Positions 1 through 29,402 of a DNA stretch of 64,000 bases are shown here, piece after piece. The position numbers were made by a program, and so were the translations under genes. The stretch covers positions 658,155 through 722,154 of the forward strand of contig NW_004450565.1 of NCBI RefSeq assembly GCF_000321225.1. Reading direction: 5' to 3'. Within the stretch, counting starts at the first letter, position 1. Each line of letters starts with the position of its first letter. Under the pieces are notes generated by a model. The model did not search any database. It was not told the origin of the DNA and worked only from the letters and a program-made list of their open reading frames with translations. The DNA is from Odobenus rosmarus divergens. Taxonomy: Eukaryota; Chordata; Mammalia; Carnivora; Odobenidae.

Positions 1-2019
1 GAGCCTCCCTCCCGGGCAGGTGGCCCGCGTCCCGGGGCCTGAGAGCGGTGGAAGGCGCAGCGCCGTCCTTGGGCTCCAGCCTCCTCTGTCGCGAGTGCCA
101 GTGGTGCAGGCAGAGAACCCACTTCCTGCCGCTCCCGAGGGCTCAGCTGTCCGGGACCAGCCTGCCACAGCACAGGTGGCCTTCCCTGTCGCGGCCCATG
201 CACGTCGCCAGCTTGGGAAGCCAGACAGGTGCCTGGTCCCAATGGCAACCTGCCACCAACAATCCTCCTGCCTTCAAAGTCTACATTTATGTGTCCATAA
301 AATGCAGCAACTAACAGCAAACGCTTGTTACTCGGGACCCAGTGGAGGTGCCGGGACACCGGGAGAGGGGGTGGTGGGTTTCTGGGGAAGCCGGGCTGCA
401 CGGGAGGCTGACGGACCATGCTTTGCTCGAGGGCTTGGGCATGAGCCTGTGCTGGTCTCTAGCTCTGCCTGGATGGTCAAGGACACTACCAGGACCGCTA
501 AGATGAGCTATCGGGACAGGTCCCGCCGAGCAAACGCTTGAGCAGAACCCACCAGCCTACACATCTCAAAAAGCTTCTCCCTGCGTCGCAGAAATCCTTG
601 GTTTGAAGGTCTATGGAAGACACATTCCCTTAACGTGAATGCTGTGGAAAAGTATAAGAGGATGCAAACGATATATTACACAAAGGACCTCAGTTTCCGG
701 GTTTATTCTTTGTTTTCCATCCGAAACTTCTAACCTTAGAAATTAATTCACTGCGGCTGTTTTATTTCTATGTAATGAAAAAAAAAATACACGCCTGGTT
801 TAACAGGACCATAAGCTGACGGGCAGAAGTAGCTGCTCTGACTTATTTTACTACTTTCTGCTTCATTTGTGTCCAGAGAAACTGAGATAAAAGAGGACTC
901 GTGGAGTTGGCCTCCCCCAGTACCGCAGGCGGCCACACGGGGCGCCGTCCCGACTCCAGCCACACACACAGCCAGCGCCGCAGACAGACCCTGCACCAGT
1001 GGAAACAGCGGGGGGGGTCTCCCCCAGATTTGAGGGGGCTCTTGGGGTGCAGAGCTAGGAATGTAGGGGGTGCAGCACCCCACACACCTGCCAGTTCACC
1101 TGAAGCTTCCAAGGCCACCACTTCATGCCATGGCCACGGACGCTGCAGAGCAGGGAGCTCAGGAGAAACGAGACTCCCCTGCCACATGGAGCAGCCCTGT
1201 GATGGGAGCAAGGCGCCATGAAGAGACAAACCGCGGAGCAGACAGGAGCCCCCAGACCCAAACATGGAGAGGCAGCCAGCATATGCCAGGGAGGAGGTGC
1301 TAGCCACCGTGGGGATGGGCAGCAGAGGCTTAGCGAATGCTGGTTAAGGGGCCTCTGAGAGACGCGGGTCAAGAACCAACACAGACGGCTCAACAGGACA
1401 GGAGTTCGGAACCAAGGGCCAACCTGCTAGGTCTCCAAGCCCACGGCCACTGGGCCCGGCCTCTCTGGGCGTGCTAGGATTCCCCGACCCTCCCCCACCC
1501 ACCATGGCATCTGCTCCCTGCTGGGGGGAGCGGGACTTCAGCCAGACAGAGCCTGACACGCTCGCCCGGGCCCACGGAGGCCCCGTCGGCCACAGGCCTG
1601 TGCAAGCACACGAGTGAGCGAGGTTCCATCTGGTGGACAGAACAAAACTGGTCTACGCAGGGCGGACGGTGAAGGGGGCCCTTCCATCGGGGAAGCAGAG
1701 CGCTCCTCCTAAACTGTCACCCCCTCCTGCAGGTGCTTCTCCCGTGGTCCTAGAGCACTCCCACACCCCTGCTCACCCCCCGCTTCGCGACAGCCTCGGA
1801 TGGGGGGGCACGGCTTCGGCTTCCCCGGAAGACTGAGAGATGGCAGAAGGCGCGGTCCCCTTCACACGGGAAGTTTCCACCCGTGTCTCCTCCGGGATAA
1901 GGAACAGCTGCTCAGAAGCCAGTTGAATAGAGGGAGGTGACAGACGTGAGCTGGTGTGTCCTAGCGTGCCACGGTGTGCACGTGGCCGCGGAAAACCGCG
2001 TGGCACGGCGTCCGCTCAC
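1..2019. other. PRDM15 intron, no feature identified
   Basis: This lies downstream of the last visible PRDM15 exon. I looked on the minus strand for the next zinc-finger exon (C-x2-C-x12-H pattern after a GAY-type start) and did not find one. No clear interspersed repeat was recognised, and short open frames here do not resemble proteins. Confidence 0.6.
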
Positions 2020-18384
<16,365 letters not shown>

Positions 18385-18445
18385 TTCTGACACCTGTCAG
18401 GAAACAAGGGCATGTTGTTAATAACGAGCTTTTTGCCGAAGCAAT

Positions 18446-18682
18446 ATTTATTTATTTATTCACTTATTTTTAAAAGAATTGGATTTTCTTTTTTTTTAAG
18501 GTTTTATTTATTTGAGAGAGAGAGAGAATGAGAAAGAGAGAGATCAGGAGCAGGGGGTAGGGGAGAGGGAGAAGCAGACTCCCCACTGAGCTGGGAGCCC
18601 AACACGGGACTCGATCCCAGGACCCTGAGATCATGACCCGAGCCAAAGGCAGACGCTTAATGACTGAGCCACCCAGGCGCCC
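18446..18682 (-). mobile_element. Can-SINE (tRNA-Lys-derived)
   Basis: In plus orientation it reads from a T-rich tail through AAGCAGACTCCCCACTGAGC and GGACTCGATCCCAGGACC to CTGAGCCACCCAGGCGCCC, so the element is on the minus strand. Imperfect target-site duplications TTGCCGAAGCAAT (18433-18445) and TTGCCAAGCAAT (18683-18694) flank it if the long A/T tail is included. Confidence 0.93.
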
Positions 18683-19298
18683 TTGCCAAGCAATTTTTAA
18701 AGACAAGTCCTGCTAAAGGTTCCTCGATCCCGTGCGGGGACCTTACCTGGAGGTCTTAAAGGCACCAAGCAGTGGGGTCCCCTTTATTGTGATGAGCCTG
18801 GGGGCTTTGAGTTGTTTTCTCACCTAAAATAATGTTTTTTTTTTATTAAAAGCAATTGATTTGAATGTTCTCTAGATTAGAAAGTCTTTATGAACTAGAC
18901 TCATTTTTTATATTAGCCAAAGGTTTCCATTTGTAAAACAAATATATCACCATTTTCCAAAGCCGGTTTCACACTGTCACCTCTGGTTCTCTTTCCTCTG
19001 TCACTGGACTGTGAACTCCTCAAGGACACTCATGTCTAGTACGATCTCTGTCTGCCTTCAGCCGCTACCCTAGGCCTGACACCCAGTGCACACCCATGTC
19101 TCCTGGGGACCAGAGAGAGCATCATGGAGGAGAGCGCTCCTGCTCACCACATAAAACTCTATCAGAGCAGTCACTTCTGTTTTCTGTTGATCCTGTGAGG
19201 TTAGAACCCCCCACTCATTTGAGGGATGATCTGGACATGTTAATTCTGGGGCCTAGATTCTTTGACCTATAACATGGAAATAAAGATGCTCACCTAAT

Positions 19299-20590
19299 TG
19301 AAAGACCTGTACTCTGAAAACTAGAAAACACTGATGAAAGAAACTGAAGAGGACACAAACAAATGGAAAGACATCCCATGCTCATGGATTGGAAGAACAA
19401 ATATTGTTAAGGTGTCCATACTACTCAAAGCAATCTACATATTTAATGCAATCCCTATTAAAGTACCACCAGCATTTTTCAGAGAATTAGAACAAACAAT
19501 CCTAAAATTTGTATGGAACCACAAAACACCCCAAATAGCCAAAGCAATCTTGAAAAAGAAAAACTAAACTGGAGGTATCATGATCCGAGATTTCAAGATA
19601 TACTACAAAGCTGTAATCATCAGAACAGTATGGGACTGGCACAAAAACAGATGCATAGATCAATGGAACAGAACGGAGAACCCAGAAATAAATCCACAAT
19701 TACACAGTCAACTAATCTTCAACAAAGGAGGCAAGAATATGCAAGAGGAAAAAGACAAATAATGTTGCGAATACTGGTCAGCTACATGCAAAAGAATGAA
19801 ACTGAACCACTTTCTTACACCAAACACAAAAATAAACTCAAAATGGATTAAAGGTCTAAATGGGGGACCAGAAACCATAAAAACCCTGGAAGAGAGCACA
19901 TGCAGTACTTTCTCTGACATCAGCCGTAGCAACATTTTCTAGATAGGTCTCCTAAAGCAAAGGAAATAAGAGCAAAAATGAACTATTGGGACTACATCAA
20001 AACGAGAAGCTTCTGCACAGGGAAAGAAACAGTCAACAAAACAAAAAGGCAACCTACAGAATGGGAGAAGATATTTGCAAATGACATATCCAATAAAGGG
20101 TTATTATTCAAAAGAACTGATACAACTCAACATCCAAAAAACCAAATAATCTAATTTAAAAATGGACAAAAGACATGAACAGACATTTCTCTAAAGAGGA
20201 CATCCAGATGGCCAACAAACACATGTGAAGATGTTCTTCATCACTCATCATCATCCAGGAAATCACCTCCCACCAGTCAGAAGGGCTAAAATCAGTAACA
20301 CAAGAAACAACAAGTGTTGGTGAGGATGTGGAGAAAGGGCTGACCCTCTTACACTGCTGGTGGGAATGCAAACTGGTGCAGCCACTCTGGAAAACAGCAT
20401 GGAGGGTCCTCAAAAAGTTAAAAACAGAGCTACCATATGATTCAGTAATTCCACTACTGGGTATTTACCCAAAGAATACAAAAACATTAACTGAAAGGAA
20501 TACATACACTCCAATGTTTACAGCAGCATTATCTACAATAGCCAAGATACTAGAACAGTCCAAGTGTCCATCAACTGATGAATGGATACT
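19299..20590 (+). mobile_element. L1 fragment (3' part of ORF2)
   Basis: Recognisable L1 reverse-transcriptase-gene 3' sequence, with phrases such as GGAAAGACATCCCATGCTCA, AATGCAATCCCTATTAAAGT, GATTTCAAGATATACTACAA, GAACAGACATTTCTCTAAAG, CACTGCTGGTGGGAATGCAA and GGGTATTTACCCAAAGAATA. It is about 1.3 kb, truncated at both ends, and reading frames are broken by stops and indels. It stops abruptly near 20590 without a 3' tail. It is an inactive remnant of intermediate age. Confidence 0.92.
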
Positions 20591-20779
20591 GTTGTCTCAA
20601 AATCCCCTTAGCGCTCAGATGGTCCCTCCACACGGGGAAGTCCAGTCTCCGGACATTTGCGGCATGTAAGAAATTCCAGGACGACGGATTATACATAGTG
20701 TTTTAGGGAAAATCACCCAGAAAGACCATAAGCGTGAGATTTGGCCATTTTAACCCCCATCCTGGGAAAAGTTACCTTA

Positions 20780-20955
20780 CGCCAGTGATTCTCCAAGAGT
20801 GGTCCGTGGACCAACACCAGCAGCCCCTGAGAATTTCTCAGGAATGCAAATTCTCAGGCCCCTCCTCAGACCTGCTGAAGCCGACTCTCTGGGATGGGTC
20901 CTCGCACCCCGCCCTCACAGACCCCCAGGTCATTCTGCTGCACCCCGCCTCTGAG
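20780..20955 (+). mobile_element. MER5-like nonautonomous hAT element
   Basis: It follows the MER5A order: AGTGATTCTCCAAGAGTGGT, CCGTGGACC, CAGCAGCCCCTGAGAATT, GAATGCAAATTCTCAGGCCC and CAGACCTGCTGAAGCCGA. It is diverged, and the right inverted repeat is not clear. Confidence 0.75.
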
Positions 20956-21319
20956 CGCCGCTGCCCTCCCTCCCATCTGCCTAGCACCACTGCAACAAGA
21001 ACCAACGAGCCACGGCTGGGGTCACGGGGAGACCACACTAACAGCATCAGGAAACCAAACTTATCAAGAACGCCAGTTGGGCTCAGACCAGGCATGTCAG
21101 CTGCAGGGCACTGGGGGTGGGGGCGATCCCAGACAAATGTTCCCCATGGTGCCGAGCTCCCAGGCAGGGCCCAGGGATACCAGCTGTGAAAATCAGCCTT
21201 GAAAAAGAAGACTTCCATGAGGACGCCGCTGGTGGTGAAGGGACAGGCCCAAGGTCAATGGAAACCGAGAGACAGACCCACACAAACAGGCTCAGTGGGT
21301 TTTTGGTGGGTGCATAAAA

Positions 21320-22530
21320 GCTACTCATGAAGGAAGGACAGACAGCCTTCTCAGCAAGTGGTGTTGGGGCAAGTGGATGGGGGGGTAATGAGCCTTGATG
21401 TCACGTCTCATACAAAAATTAACTCGTCACGATCCTAGACTTAAAACATAAAATAGTAACATTTTTTAGAAAAATATAGAAGAAAATCATTGAGATCTAG
21501 GGTAGGCAGTTTTTAGACTTCTCACCAAAAGAGTCGTCTATAAACAGAAAACTACTTAGACTTTATCATAATTTAAAATTTTGCTCTACAAAAGACACAG
21601 GAGGGTAGACGACCAGCTACAGACCGGGAGGCATCTTCACAAACCACACATCCAAACCTCGAACGTGCCAAGAACTCTCAAAGCTCACCAGTAAAACACA
21701 AATGATCCAATCAGTAAATGGGCAAAAGACACAAAATACATTTCAGCAAGGAAAACACATAAATGACAAGCACAGGAAATGGTGGCCGCCCCCATCGACC
21801 GCCAGAGAGACACATTCAACAGGTCACTGAGAGGTCAGGGTGCTCCTGTCGGAGCGGCGCAGGATAAGGGAACCTGGGCACCCACGGGTGGCGGGTGGGA
21901 GTGGAGACCAGCCCGCGGTGTCTCATGAAACCAACATGCACCTGGCCTGTGACCCCACCATTGCGCTCGTGGGCACTTACCCCAGAGAAATAAAAACTTC
22001 CATCCACACAAAAACCTGCACATGACTGTTCACAGCAGCTTTATTCACAACAGCCCAGACTGGAAACAGGCCCCGTGGCCCCCCACGGATGACCCCGGTC
22101 TGTGGTCCACCCACACCTGCAAGACTTGTCCGCAATGAAAAGGAGTGAGTCACTGATACACATCAGGCTCTGGGGGACCCTCCAGAATGGTGCCACGAAC
22201 GCCAATCCCAAAGGTCACATATTGTCTGATCCCATTTATATAACTCCCTGAAATGACGAAATATAGAGATGGGGACTAGAGTCGTGGCTGGTGCAGGTTC
22301 GAGAAGGACGGCGGGTGAGCCTGTAAGGAGGCGGCAGGAGGGCCCCGTGGGGGTGGGGTGCTCCGCACCTGCACTGTGTCACCGACACCATCCTGGACGG
22401 GACCCCACGCTGGAGTCCGGCACGGTGTCGCCGATGGGGATCTGGATAGAGGGCACGTGGGATCGCTCTGCCGTCTCTCTTACAGCTGCATGGGAATCCA
22501 CAGCTATCTCAAAATTAAAAGTTCAATTAA
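21320..22530 (+). mobile_element. Old L1 3' fragment (L1M-type)
   Basis: It begins with the L1 phrase GACAGCCTTCTCAGCAAGTG. It continues through AAAGGGCAAAAGACACAAAA-like text, GTTCACAGCAGCTTTATTCA, CTGGAAACAGGCCCCGTGG and CATATTGTCTGATCCCATTT, ending in a CTCAAAATTAAAAGTTC tail. It is strongly mutated at CpG-containing sites. The next downstream element is a Can-SINE. Confidence 0.8.
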
Positions 22531-22569
22531 GAAAAGATATGGAGGGAAAATCTACAGATTTGAAGTGAC

Positions 22570-22757
22570 ATTTTTTTTTAAGATTTTATTTATTTGAAAG
22601 AGAGAAGAGAGCACAAGCAGGGAGAGTGGCAGGCAGAGGGAGAGGGAGAAGCAGGCTCCCCGCTGAGCAGGGAGCCCGACGCGGGGCTCGATCCCAGGAC
22701 CCTGGGACCATGACCGAAGAGTTGGACGCTGAGCCGACTGAGCCACCCAGGCGCCCC
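22570..22757 (-). mobile_element. Can-SINE (tRNA-Lys-derived)
   Basis: In plus orientation it runs from a T-run and AAGATTTTATTTATTTGAAA to TGAGCCACCCAGGCGCCCC. Exact target-site duplications TGAAGTGAC lie at 22561-22569 and 22760-22768. Confidence 0.95.
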
Positions 22758-23262
22758 ACTGAAGTGACTTCCAGCACAGCGCGGGTGTGGCCCAGATCCT
22801 GATGGAAACAGCATGTGAGACTCTCACTGGACAGCTGGAAAGCCGAACTCCGGTATTCGAGCACATTAAAGAGCTAGCATTAGATGTTTCAGGTGCGCTG
22901 GGGATCGCGGTTCCTGGTTAGGATCCTTCTGCAGAGATGCGGACTGAAACACAAACTCAGTCCTGGGGCCAGGGTTTGCTTCCATGCACTACCGGCGGGG
23001 ACTCCCAGACAGGGACACACGGGGCAGATCAGCCAGGTGATGGGTCCATGGGGGCTGGCGCCTGCTGACCTGCCAACTGTTTTGTGTGCTCAAAGTCTTC
23101 ATAATAAATTATCTGTAAATGGTGCCAACACACACTCGTCCCGTGTCGCTTCTTCCATTCACTCTTGCGTGCTTCCACCAAGCTGGCTTTGGACAGGGTG
23201 TCTTTTTCTTCACCTCACCTGATTGGTTGCCCGGGACATAGCCAACCACTGTCCTCTCTTGG

Positions 23263-23286
23263 CCCCCCCCCCCCCCCCCCCCCCCC
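23263..23286. repeat. Homopolymer of 24 C
   Basis: An uninterrupted C run in the PRDM15 first intron. Its length is likely polymorphic or misassembled. It could form an i-motif, or a G-quadruplex on the other strand. Confidence 0.95.
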
Positions 23287-23739
23287 ACTCTCCCGTGGGG
23301 GATTCCTCCTCCACCCCACCCCAGTCAGGGCTCTCCTGGGGCACAGCCCCACCCCTTCTCACGGCTCCTCTGCAGGACCCCTCCCCAGGCAGCCACACCC
23401 AATTCCATGCCAAAGTGAATACCATGTGTGGGCTGGTAATGCTCCAAGGAGTCCCACACGAATATCCAGCTGCCCACCCACACCTTCACCTGGAGGCCAC
23501 AAACAGTTGACCGTGCCAGAAACGAGCACTGGACCCTTCCTGGCTCCCCTGCCAAACGGGGCCCTCCTGGCCCTCCCACATCTCAGAACATGGTTGTCAG
23601 AGACCTGGGCTCATCCCGTCCCGGGGCAACGGTCCCACGGACCCTACCTGCAGCCTCCACCACCTCCCCTGACCACACCCCACCTTCTCCCTCCTAGAAG
23701 GCTGCAAGGGTCTCTGGAAGACTTTTCCTGCTCCACACT

Positions 23740-24260
23740 GGCCAGCCACCCTGTTTCCCACACTGCAGAGGGGGCTTCTTCTAGAACTGGAACCCTGTCA
23801 TATTACCCGCCATCCTAAAAGCCAATGGCTTCCCACTGTCGCCGGGATAAAACCCAAGCCCACCAGTCTCCTCTGCTCATCTCCCCCTCGCTGACCCTCT
23901 CAGGGCCACAATGGCCTCCTTGTAGTTCCCAGAAGCACCCAGTGCCTTCCTGCCTCCGGGCCTCCCACATGCTGTTCCCTGTGCCTGGAACCTCCCCCAG
24001 CTCTGCCTCGGGCTAACCCCTACTCATTCTTCACAACTTGGCCTAATTGGCACATCTTTGGGCAGGGGTTTCCTGGTCCACCAGTCCAAATTAAGGCCTT
24101 GTAACACTTTCTAAAAGCACCCTGCAATTTTCCTTCACCGCACTTTTAACCACTGTAATCACTTCTGTGTGTCATTTACCTAGTGACCCTGAAGGACCCA
24201 CAGGGTAAGAGCCACCAGCCTTGCTCGGCCCCGCACGGGCCAGGCACAGGGTGGGGTGGC
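23740..24260 (+). mobile_element. L2 LINE 3' fragment
   Basis: The ordered phrases GGGATAAAACCCAAGCCCAC, CACATGCTGTTCCCTGTGCC, TGGAACCTCCCCCAGCTC, CCTACTCATTCTTCACAACT and CCGGGCCAGGCACAGGG-like text match the L2 3' region. Confidence 0.75.
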
Positions 24261-25989
24261 ATGTGCTAAAAGAGCTGGCCCCTTCTCCGTGTATGTCCCT
24301 CTGCTCCCCCCCAGCCCCCAGCTGTGGATTGAGGCCCCCTCCTGGGGTTCGGCCTGCCTCCCTCAGTTTGCTTCCCCTGGAGCCCCCCGCCCTGCCCAAG
24401 TCCTGCTCTTTCAAGACAGAGCCCAGGCTCACCCTCCAGACACCTTCCTCCCCGTCAACTGCTCTCCCTCCCAAATCCAAAAACGAAGTGGACCCTTCCT
24501 ATTAAACAGTTACCTCAAGTCATAAATCACGGACAATGTCTGGGTTTTTTTTTAACTAGATTTCCAACAGAAGCTTGATCTTGATCTTTCTACTCACTCC
24601 TTTTTCAAATTCTTACATCCTTTGTACACCATACTCCATATACAGTAAGCCTTGATATTTTTCACTGAACTCCTCGGTACCTCCAGATAATTGAGTTGTT
24701 TGGAAAGTTTCAAATGCTTCATTTGTCAAACTTAGGCCAGGAACTTCAAAAATTTGGGTAGATTAGTGGTGAGATCCGGTAGAGACTCCCCACATTCCCA
24801 TCAAAAGTGACTGTAAATGCTTATCTCACTTCCTCAGTATTTACAAAGCACCTGCTCGGCGCAAGGCTCCACCACCCGCGGCCCAGTACTCAGGGCCCGC
24901 CCACTCGGTCCCCCGGACGCAGGCCAGGCCCAGGGAGGTCCTTCTCCTGTGAGCCCTCCGGGGGCCTGGCCTTGCTTTCATGGGGCTCCTGCCTTCCCTC
25001 CCTTGGACGCTGAGCCTTTTGAAGGGTTTCCAGCTACAGGTACTTGAAAGAAAGTTTGAACAGAAAATCTGTGTCAGTGAAGAAAGCTTATAAACTGATG
25101 ATGCTGTCACAGGAAATGGCAGCTTTTCAGGAAAATGGCCAGTGCCCGTGAGAACATTTTATCAGCTCACGCAAGGCAGCGTCCGTCTCTTGCCCGGGTA
25201 TCCACAGGCACCCGCCGGTGCCACATTGTGAAGGTCTGCTTCATTTGGGGCAGGAGAACAAGTACAAGCCCTCTCCCCTTCCACAAAATATGACAGGGCA
25301 GGGGCACCCCAGAGCCTGCTGGAAGGAAACTTGGAAGGGCTGGTGTGTGGGATCCAAATTTGGCCAAACAAATAGATCCTTGCCCTCCACTTCCGGGGGG
25401 AGTGCTCCCGCCCCCCAGGGAAACCCTAGGCACTCCTCGGTACAAAGGGGGAAAGGTCTGAGCAAGCTGCACCTGCTTCCCCTGTGGTTACCAGGCAAGT
25501 CCACCCCCCCAGGGTCAATCACAAAGTCACAATCAGTTTGGGGCCCAGGCAGGGCTGCATGAGAGCACCAAGCCATCCACATCCCTCCAATGATGGCCAC
25601 GGGTCACCTGCTGTGCCCGAGCCTGGCTGCCTTGTGCAGGTGGTGAGGGGACCAGAGTTCATTTCTACGGCTACAAGTGTTCATCAGCCAGGACTCTGAG
25701 ATGCGGGGAAAACGTCCTACCACCACCCTCTGTCCAGAAAGCCCAGACACCTCATCAGACCATTCTGAGTTTTTCAGGAAACTTGTATAAAAACGCGGTA
25801 TGGTCCTACAGAACACCAGCCATCCAGAGGCTTCTACAACCCGCCCTTAGTCAAACACCGACCTGGAGAGGAGAGAAGCAGCACAGACCACACAACTCAG
25901 ATTTCCTCAGGAACACAGGTCTGTGTAAAGGGGCCTGGGAGCGGGAGAGAAAAGTAGTTAGAGCCTCTAGGTAACCTCAGCACAACGTG

Positions 25990-26700
25990 TGACATTTTTG
26001 ACAAATTATTTCACGTGAGTTTGACTACGGGAGGCCCCTCATGTAGGTGGACTCCTACAGAACTTGTCCTTTTGTGTCTGGCCCGTGTCACTCAGCACGA
26101 TGTCCTCCAGGCTCCCCCGTGGGGCACCAGGGGTCAGATTGCCCTTCCTCCTGAGCCTGGACGCTCCTTCCCTGCACGGACAGGCCACACTGTGCATAGC
26201 CATTCATCCGCTGATGGACACTTGGGCTGTTTCCACCCCTCGGCTATTGTGAATGATACTGCCGTGAATGTGGGGATACAAGCATCTCTTCAAGTCCCTG
26301 CTCTTCTTCGGGTGCAAACCCGGAGGTGGAACTCCGGACTGCAGGGTAACTCTGTTTCATGGTCTGAGGAGCCGCCACACTGCATCCACAGTGGCTGGGC
26401 CACCTTCTGTTCCTGCTGACGGTGCCCGAAGCTTCCAACTGCCCCGCATCCTCCCAACACCCGTTATTTTGTTCATTTGATTTTTTTTTAAGATTTTATT
26501 TATTTATTTTATGGGGGGGGGGAGCAGCAGGCTGAGGGAGAAGCAGACTCCCCACTGAGCAGGGAGCCCCATGCGGGACTTGATCCCAGGAACCCGGGAT
26601 CATGACCCGAGCTGAAGGCAGATGCTTAACGACTGAGCCACCCAGGCGCCCCAGTTCATTTGTTTTTATAGTTGCCATCCTAGTGGACAGGAGGCGGAAA
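25990..26700 (-). mobile_element. Old L1 fragment, interrupted by a Can-SINE
   Basis: Antisense L1 text: CCTTTTGTGTCTGGCCCGTG, CATTCATCCGCTGATGGACA, TTGGGCTGTTTCCACCCC, GGCTATTGTGAATGATACTG and CAACACCCGTTATTTTG. It resumes after the SINE with TTGCCATCCTAGTGGACAGG. The two L1 parts are continuous once the SINE is removed. Confidence 0.85.
26480..26652 (-). mobile_element. Can-SINE nested in an L1
   Basis: In plus orientation it runs from a T-run, AAGATTTTATTTATTTATTT and a G-run to CTGAGCCACCCAGGCGCCCC. Target-site duplications GTTCATTTG flank it on both sides, showing insertion into the older L1. Confidence 0.95.
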
Positions 26701-27069
26701 AAAGATGATCTTTTAATGTGACCTGCAAAAGCACTGATTTAGGAAAAGCAACCCGTGTTGAAACATTGCAAAAAGAACACATCACAATCTTAAAACACAG
26801 GCAGCTAAAAATAACTCAGAGGGAGAGGCATTTTCAGGGAGGCTGGTGACGTAAGTGTGAAATGAAGATTATCTCTCGTTTGTTGGCCTGGCTGGGCCTT
26901 CCCTGCCCTCCTGGGACCATCTATGTGACGGGAACGGATCCAGGAGCAAGGCGATGGCATCCCGCGAGTCTGTTCCTGGCTGGGACGATTTCTTGGATTT
27001 ACTCCAGCAGCGCCCTCCAGCACAAGTCTCCGGTGAGCCACACACGCAATGTTCTGGGGGCTGTTTGTG

Positions 27070-28340
27070 TTACATTTTGAAATAATTATAGAATCACAGG
27101 AAATTTCCAAAAGAGCTCAGAGAGGCCCCAAATACCCTTCACACATTCTTCCCTGACGGTCTATCTTATGTAACTACGCATAACACCACAGTTCCCACGT
27201 GGCCACGGCACGGTGTGTGTCCGTGGCGCTCTGTGTCCCGCTATCACAGCTGCAGATCTGCAGAGCCTCCTCCACAATCCAGATGCAAGATGACTGTTCC
27301 ATTCGGGAGAAGACCTTGCCGATGCGCCCCATCTACATCACACCCCCTCCAGCCCCACCACCCCAAACCCCTGGCCACCTTGAAGCCAGTCTCCATCTCT
27401 GACATGCTGTTGTTTCAAGGACGTGGTATGGATGGAATCGTACAGGCTGGGACCTTTGGAGACTGGCTATTTTCACTCAGCAAAATGCCCCTGAGGTCCA
27501 TTCAGGTTGTCACACGGATCCAGGGTGTCCCTTTCCACTGCTGAGCGATACTCCGCGGCGTGAGCGCCATACAGTCGGTTTAACCGTTCCCTCACCAGGG
27601 GACACCTGGGCTTCGCCCCACTTGGGGCTTCTGCACATAAAGCAGCTATCAACAATCGTGCACAGGCTTTGTGGACACGGCCGTCACTTCTCTGGAGCAC
27701 ATGCCCCAAAGTGCAAGGGGTCAGCCCGGGTCTCCCAAAAGTGCACGCTTTGTTGACTGAGAAGCTGCCACAATGTTTGAGAGGCCCAGTGTCTCTGTGT
27801 CCTGGCCGGCATCTGGGGGTGTCACCAAGTTTGATTTTAGCCGCTCTCACAGATGGACACCCGTGTCTCACTGTGGCTTCACTTCACACATCGCTAACGG
27901 CTAATGATACCAGACACCTTCTCGTGTACCACTTTACCATCTGTAAATCCCATCAGTAAAGTGTCCCCTCATGTCCTTTGCCCATTTTCTCAGACTGTCT
28001 GGGTTTTTTTTTTCCCTGTTGTATTTTGAGGGTTTCCACATATCTAGCTCCTTCGTCACAAACGTGGCTCCCGAGCATTTTCTCCCTCCCTACAGCATTG
28101 CGTTGCATCCTCCCAACGGAGTCTTTGCAGAACGAAGGTTTTTAATTTGATGAAGTCGCACTCACTGATTTTCCCTTCTGTGGATTATGTTTTTGGTGTT
28201 CCGTCTACGACCCGTGTGCTAAGCCCTGGCTCCCCAAATTTCCTCCTAGCTTTCTTAGGATAGTCTTATGGTTTTACATGCTAAGTGCATTTTCCCATTT
28301 GAGTTAATGTTCATACAAGATGTGAGGTCAAGGTTCATTC
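27070..28340 (-). mobile_element. Old L1 fragment (L1M-type)
   Basis: Antisense L1 text: GAAATAATTATAGAATCACA, TGGAATCGTACAGGC, CTCATGTCCTTTGCCCATTT, GGTTTTTAATTTGATGAAGT, GGATTATGTTTTTGGTGTTC and CCATTTGAGTTAATGTTCAT. Divergence is heavy, and there is no intact reading frame. Confidence 0.85.
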
Positions 28341-29289
28341 TGCCTACAGATGAGCAAGTGGGTCAGAACCACCGAAATGCTTCTGCGCCTCTGCCCAAAA
28401 CCAGTGGCCCTACTCCTGCGGCTCTATGTCTGGGTTCTCTCTTCTGTTTCAATGTCCGCTGCGTCTGTGCCCAGCCAGCACCACGGTCAGTGGACAGCAG
28501 TCAATACCGTCGGAAGTACCATAGTTTTGGAGTAAGTCTTAAAACGCGGTGGAGTGTTGCCTCTCACTTTATTCTTCTTCAAAATGGTTTAAGCCATACT
28601 CACTCCTTGACTTTCTGTATAAATTTTTAGAACAATCTTACCTTTACCTACATGAAATCTTGCTGGAATTCACACATGTAATTTTAACATTTTAGTGAAC
28701 AGTATATAGCCAAAATATTATCATTTCAATATGTAATTAATATAACATTAATGAATTTTTTCATACGTATACCCTATCTTCATTCGGATCAGCCATATCA
28801 AGTGCTCAGCCCTGGTCTAGGGCTTGGGGAATTCTTTTTAAGCTAGAAGGACATTTTCCCACTGGGCACATGCACCATGAAAATATTAAAAGCATTAAGG
28901 GAAAAATGACAAAAAGGAAAAAGCAAACAAACAAGAGCTATCTTGAAAATGTGTGCTGTAGAACGTTCCTGAAAGATGGTCTGGCAGTGGGGGGGGGGGG
29001 GTGGACCCCAGGGAAGTAGCAGGTGGGTAGAGAGGAATTTTGTGGCCAGTAAATTTGTGAGACATTGCAGATTCCCATTCTGGAGTCTTGACTCACAATG
29101 GCACAGTAAAGGCCCTGAGAAGTCCTGCAATAAAAATCTGCTGGAGTGTGTTCAGCCCAGCAGTGTCTGAACTTATCTGGGCAGGAACACTTCTACACAC
29201 ACTGTTTCACATGCTAGAGAACCGCAGTCCAGAGCTCAGACTGGGTGCGTCAGTGCAAGGGAAGGGCCTGGTCCTGCTGTTGGGCACAG

Positions 29290-29402
29290 GCACCAGGGAG
29301 CAGGGTGTGAGTCTGGCTCTGCCCTGTTCTGGATGTTAGACACCTCCGTATTAGTTATTTCCTCTCTGCGGGCCTCGGTTGCCTCATTTGCACAATGAGT
29401 CC
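29290..29402 (+). mobile_element. MIR SINE fragment
   Basis: It has the MIR-like order GAGTCTGGCTCTGCCCTG, then TTATTTCCTCTCTGCGGGCC, TCGGTTGCCTCATTTGCACA and ATGAG. Short and diverged. Confidence 0.6.

Noticed and set aside
18600..18682. tRNA-like sequence in Can-SINE heads, here and in the other copies
   Set aside because: The tRNA-Lys-derived promoter region of the SINEs is diverged and attached to the SINE body. It is not a functional tRNA gene.
19334..19851. Short open frames at 19.3-19.9 kb
   Set aside because: They are broken pieces of L1 ORF2, not a host gene.
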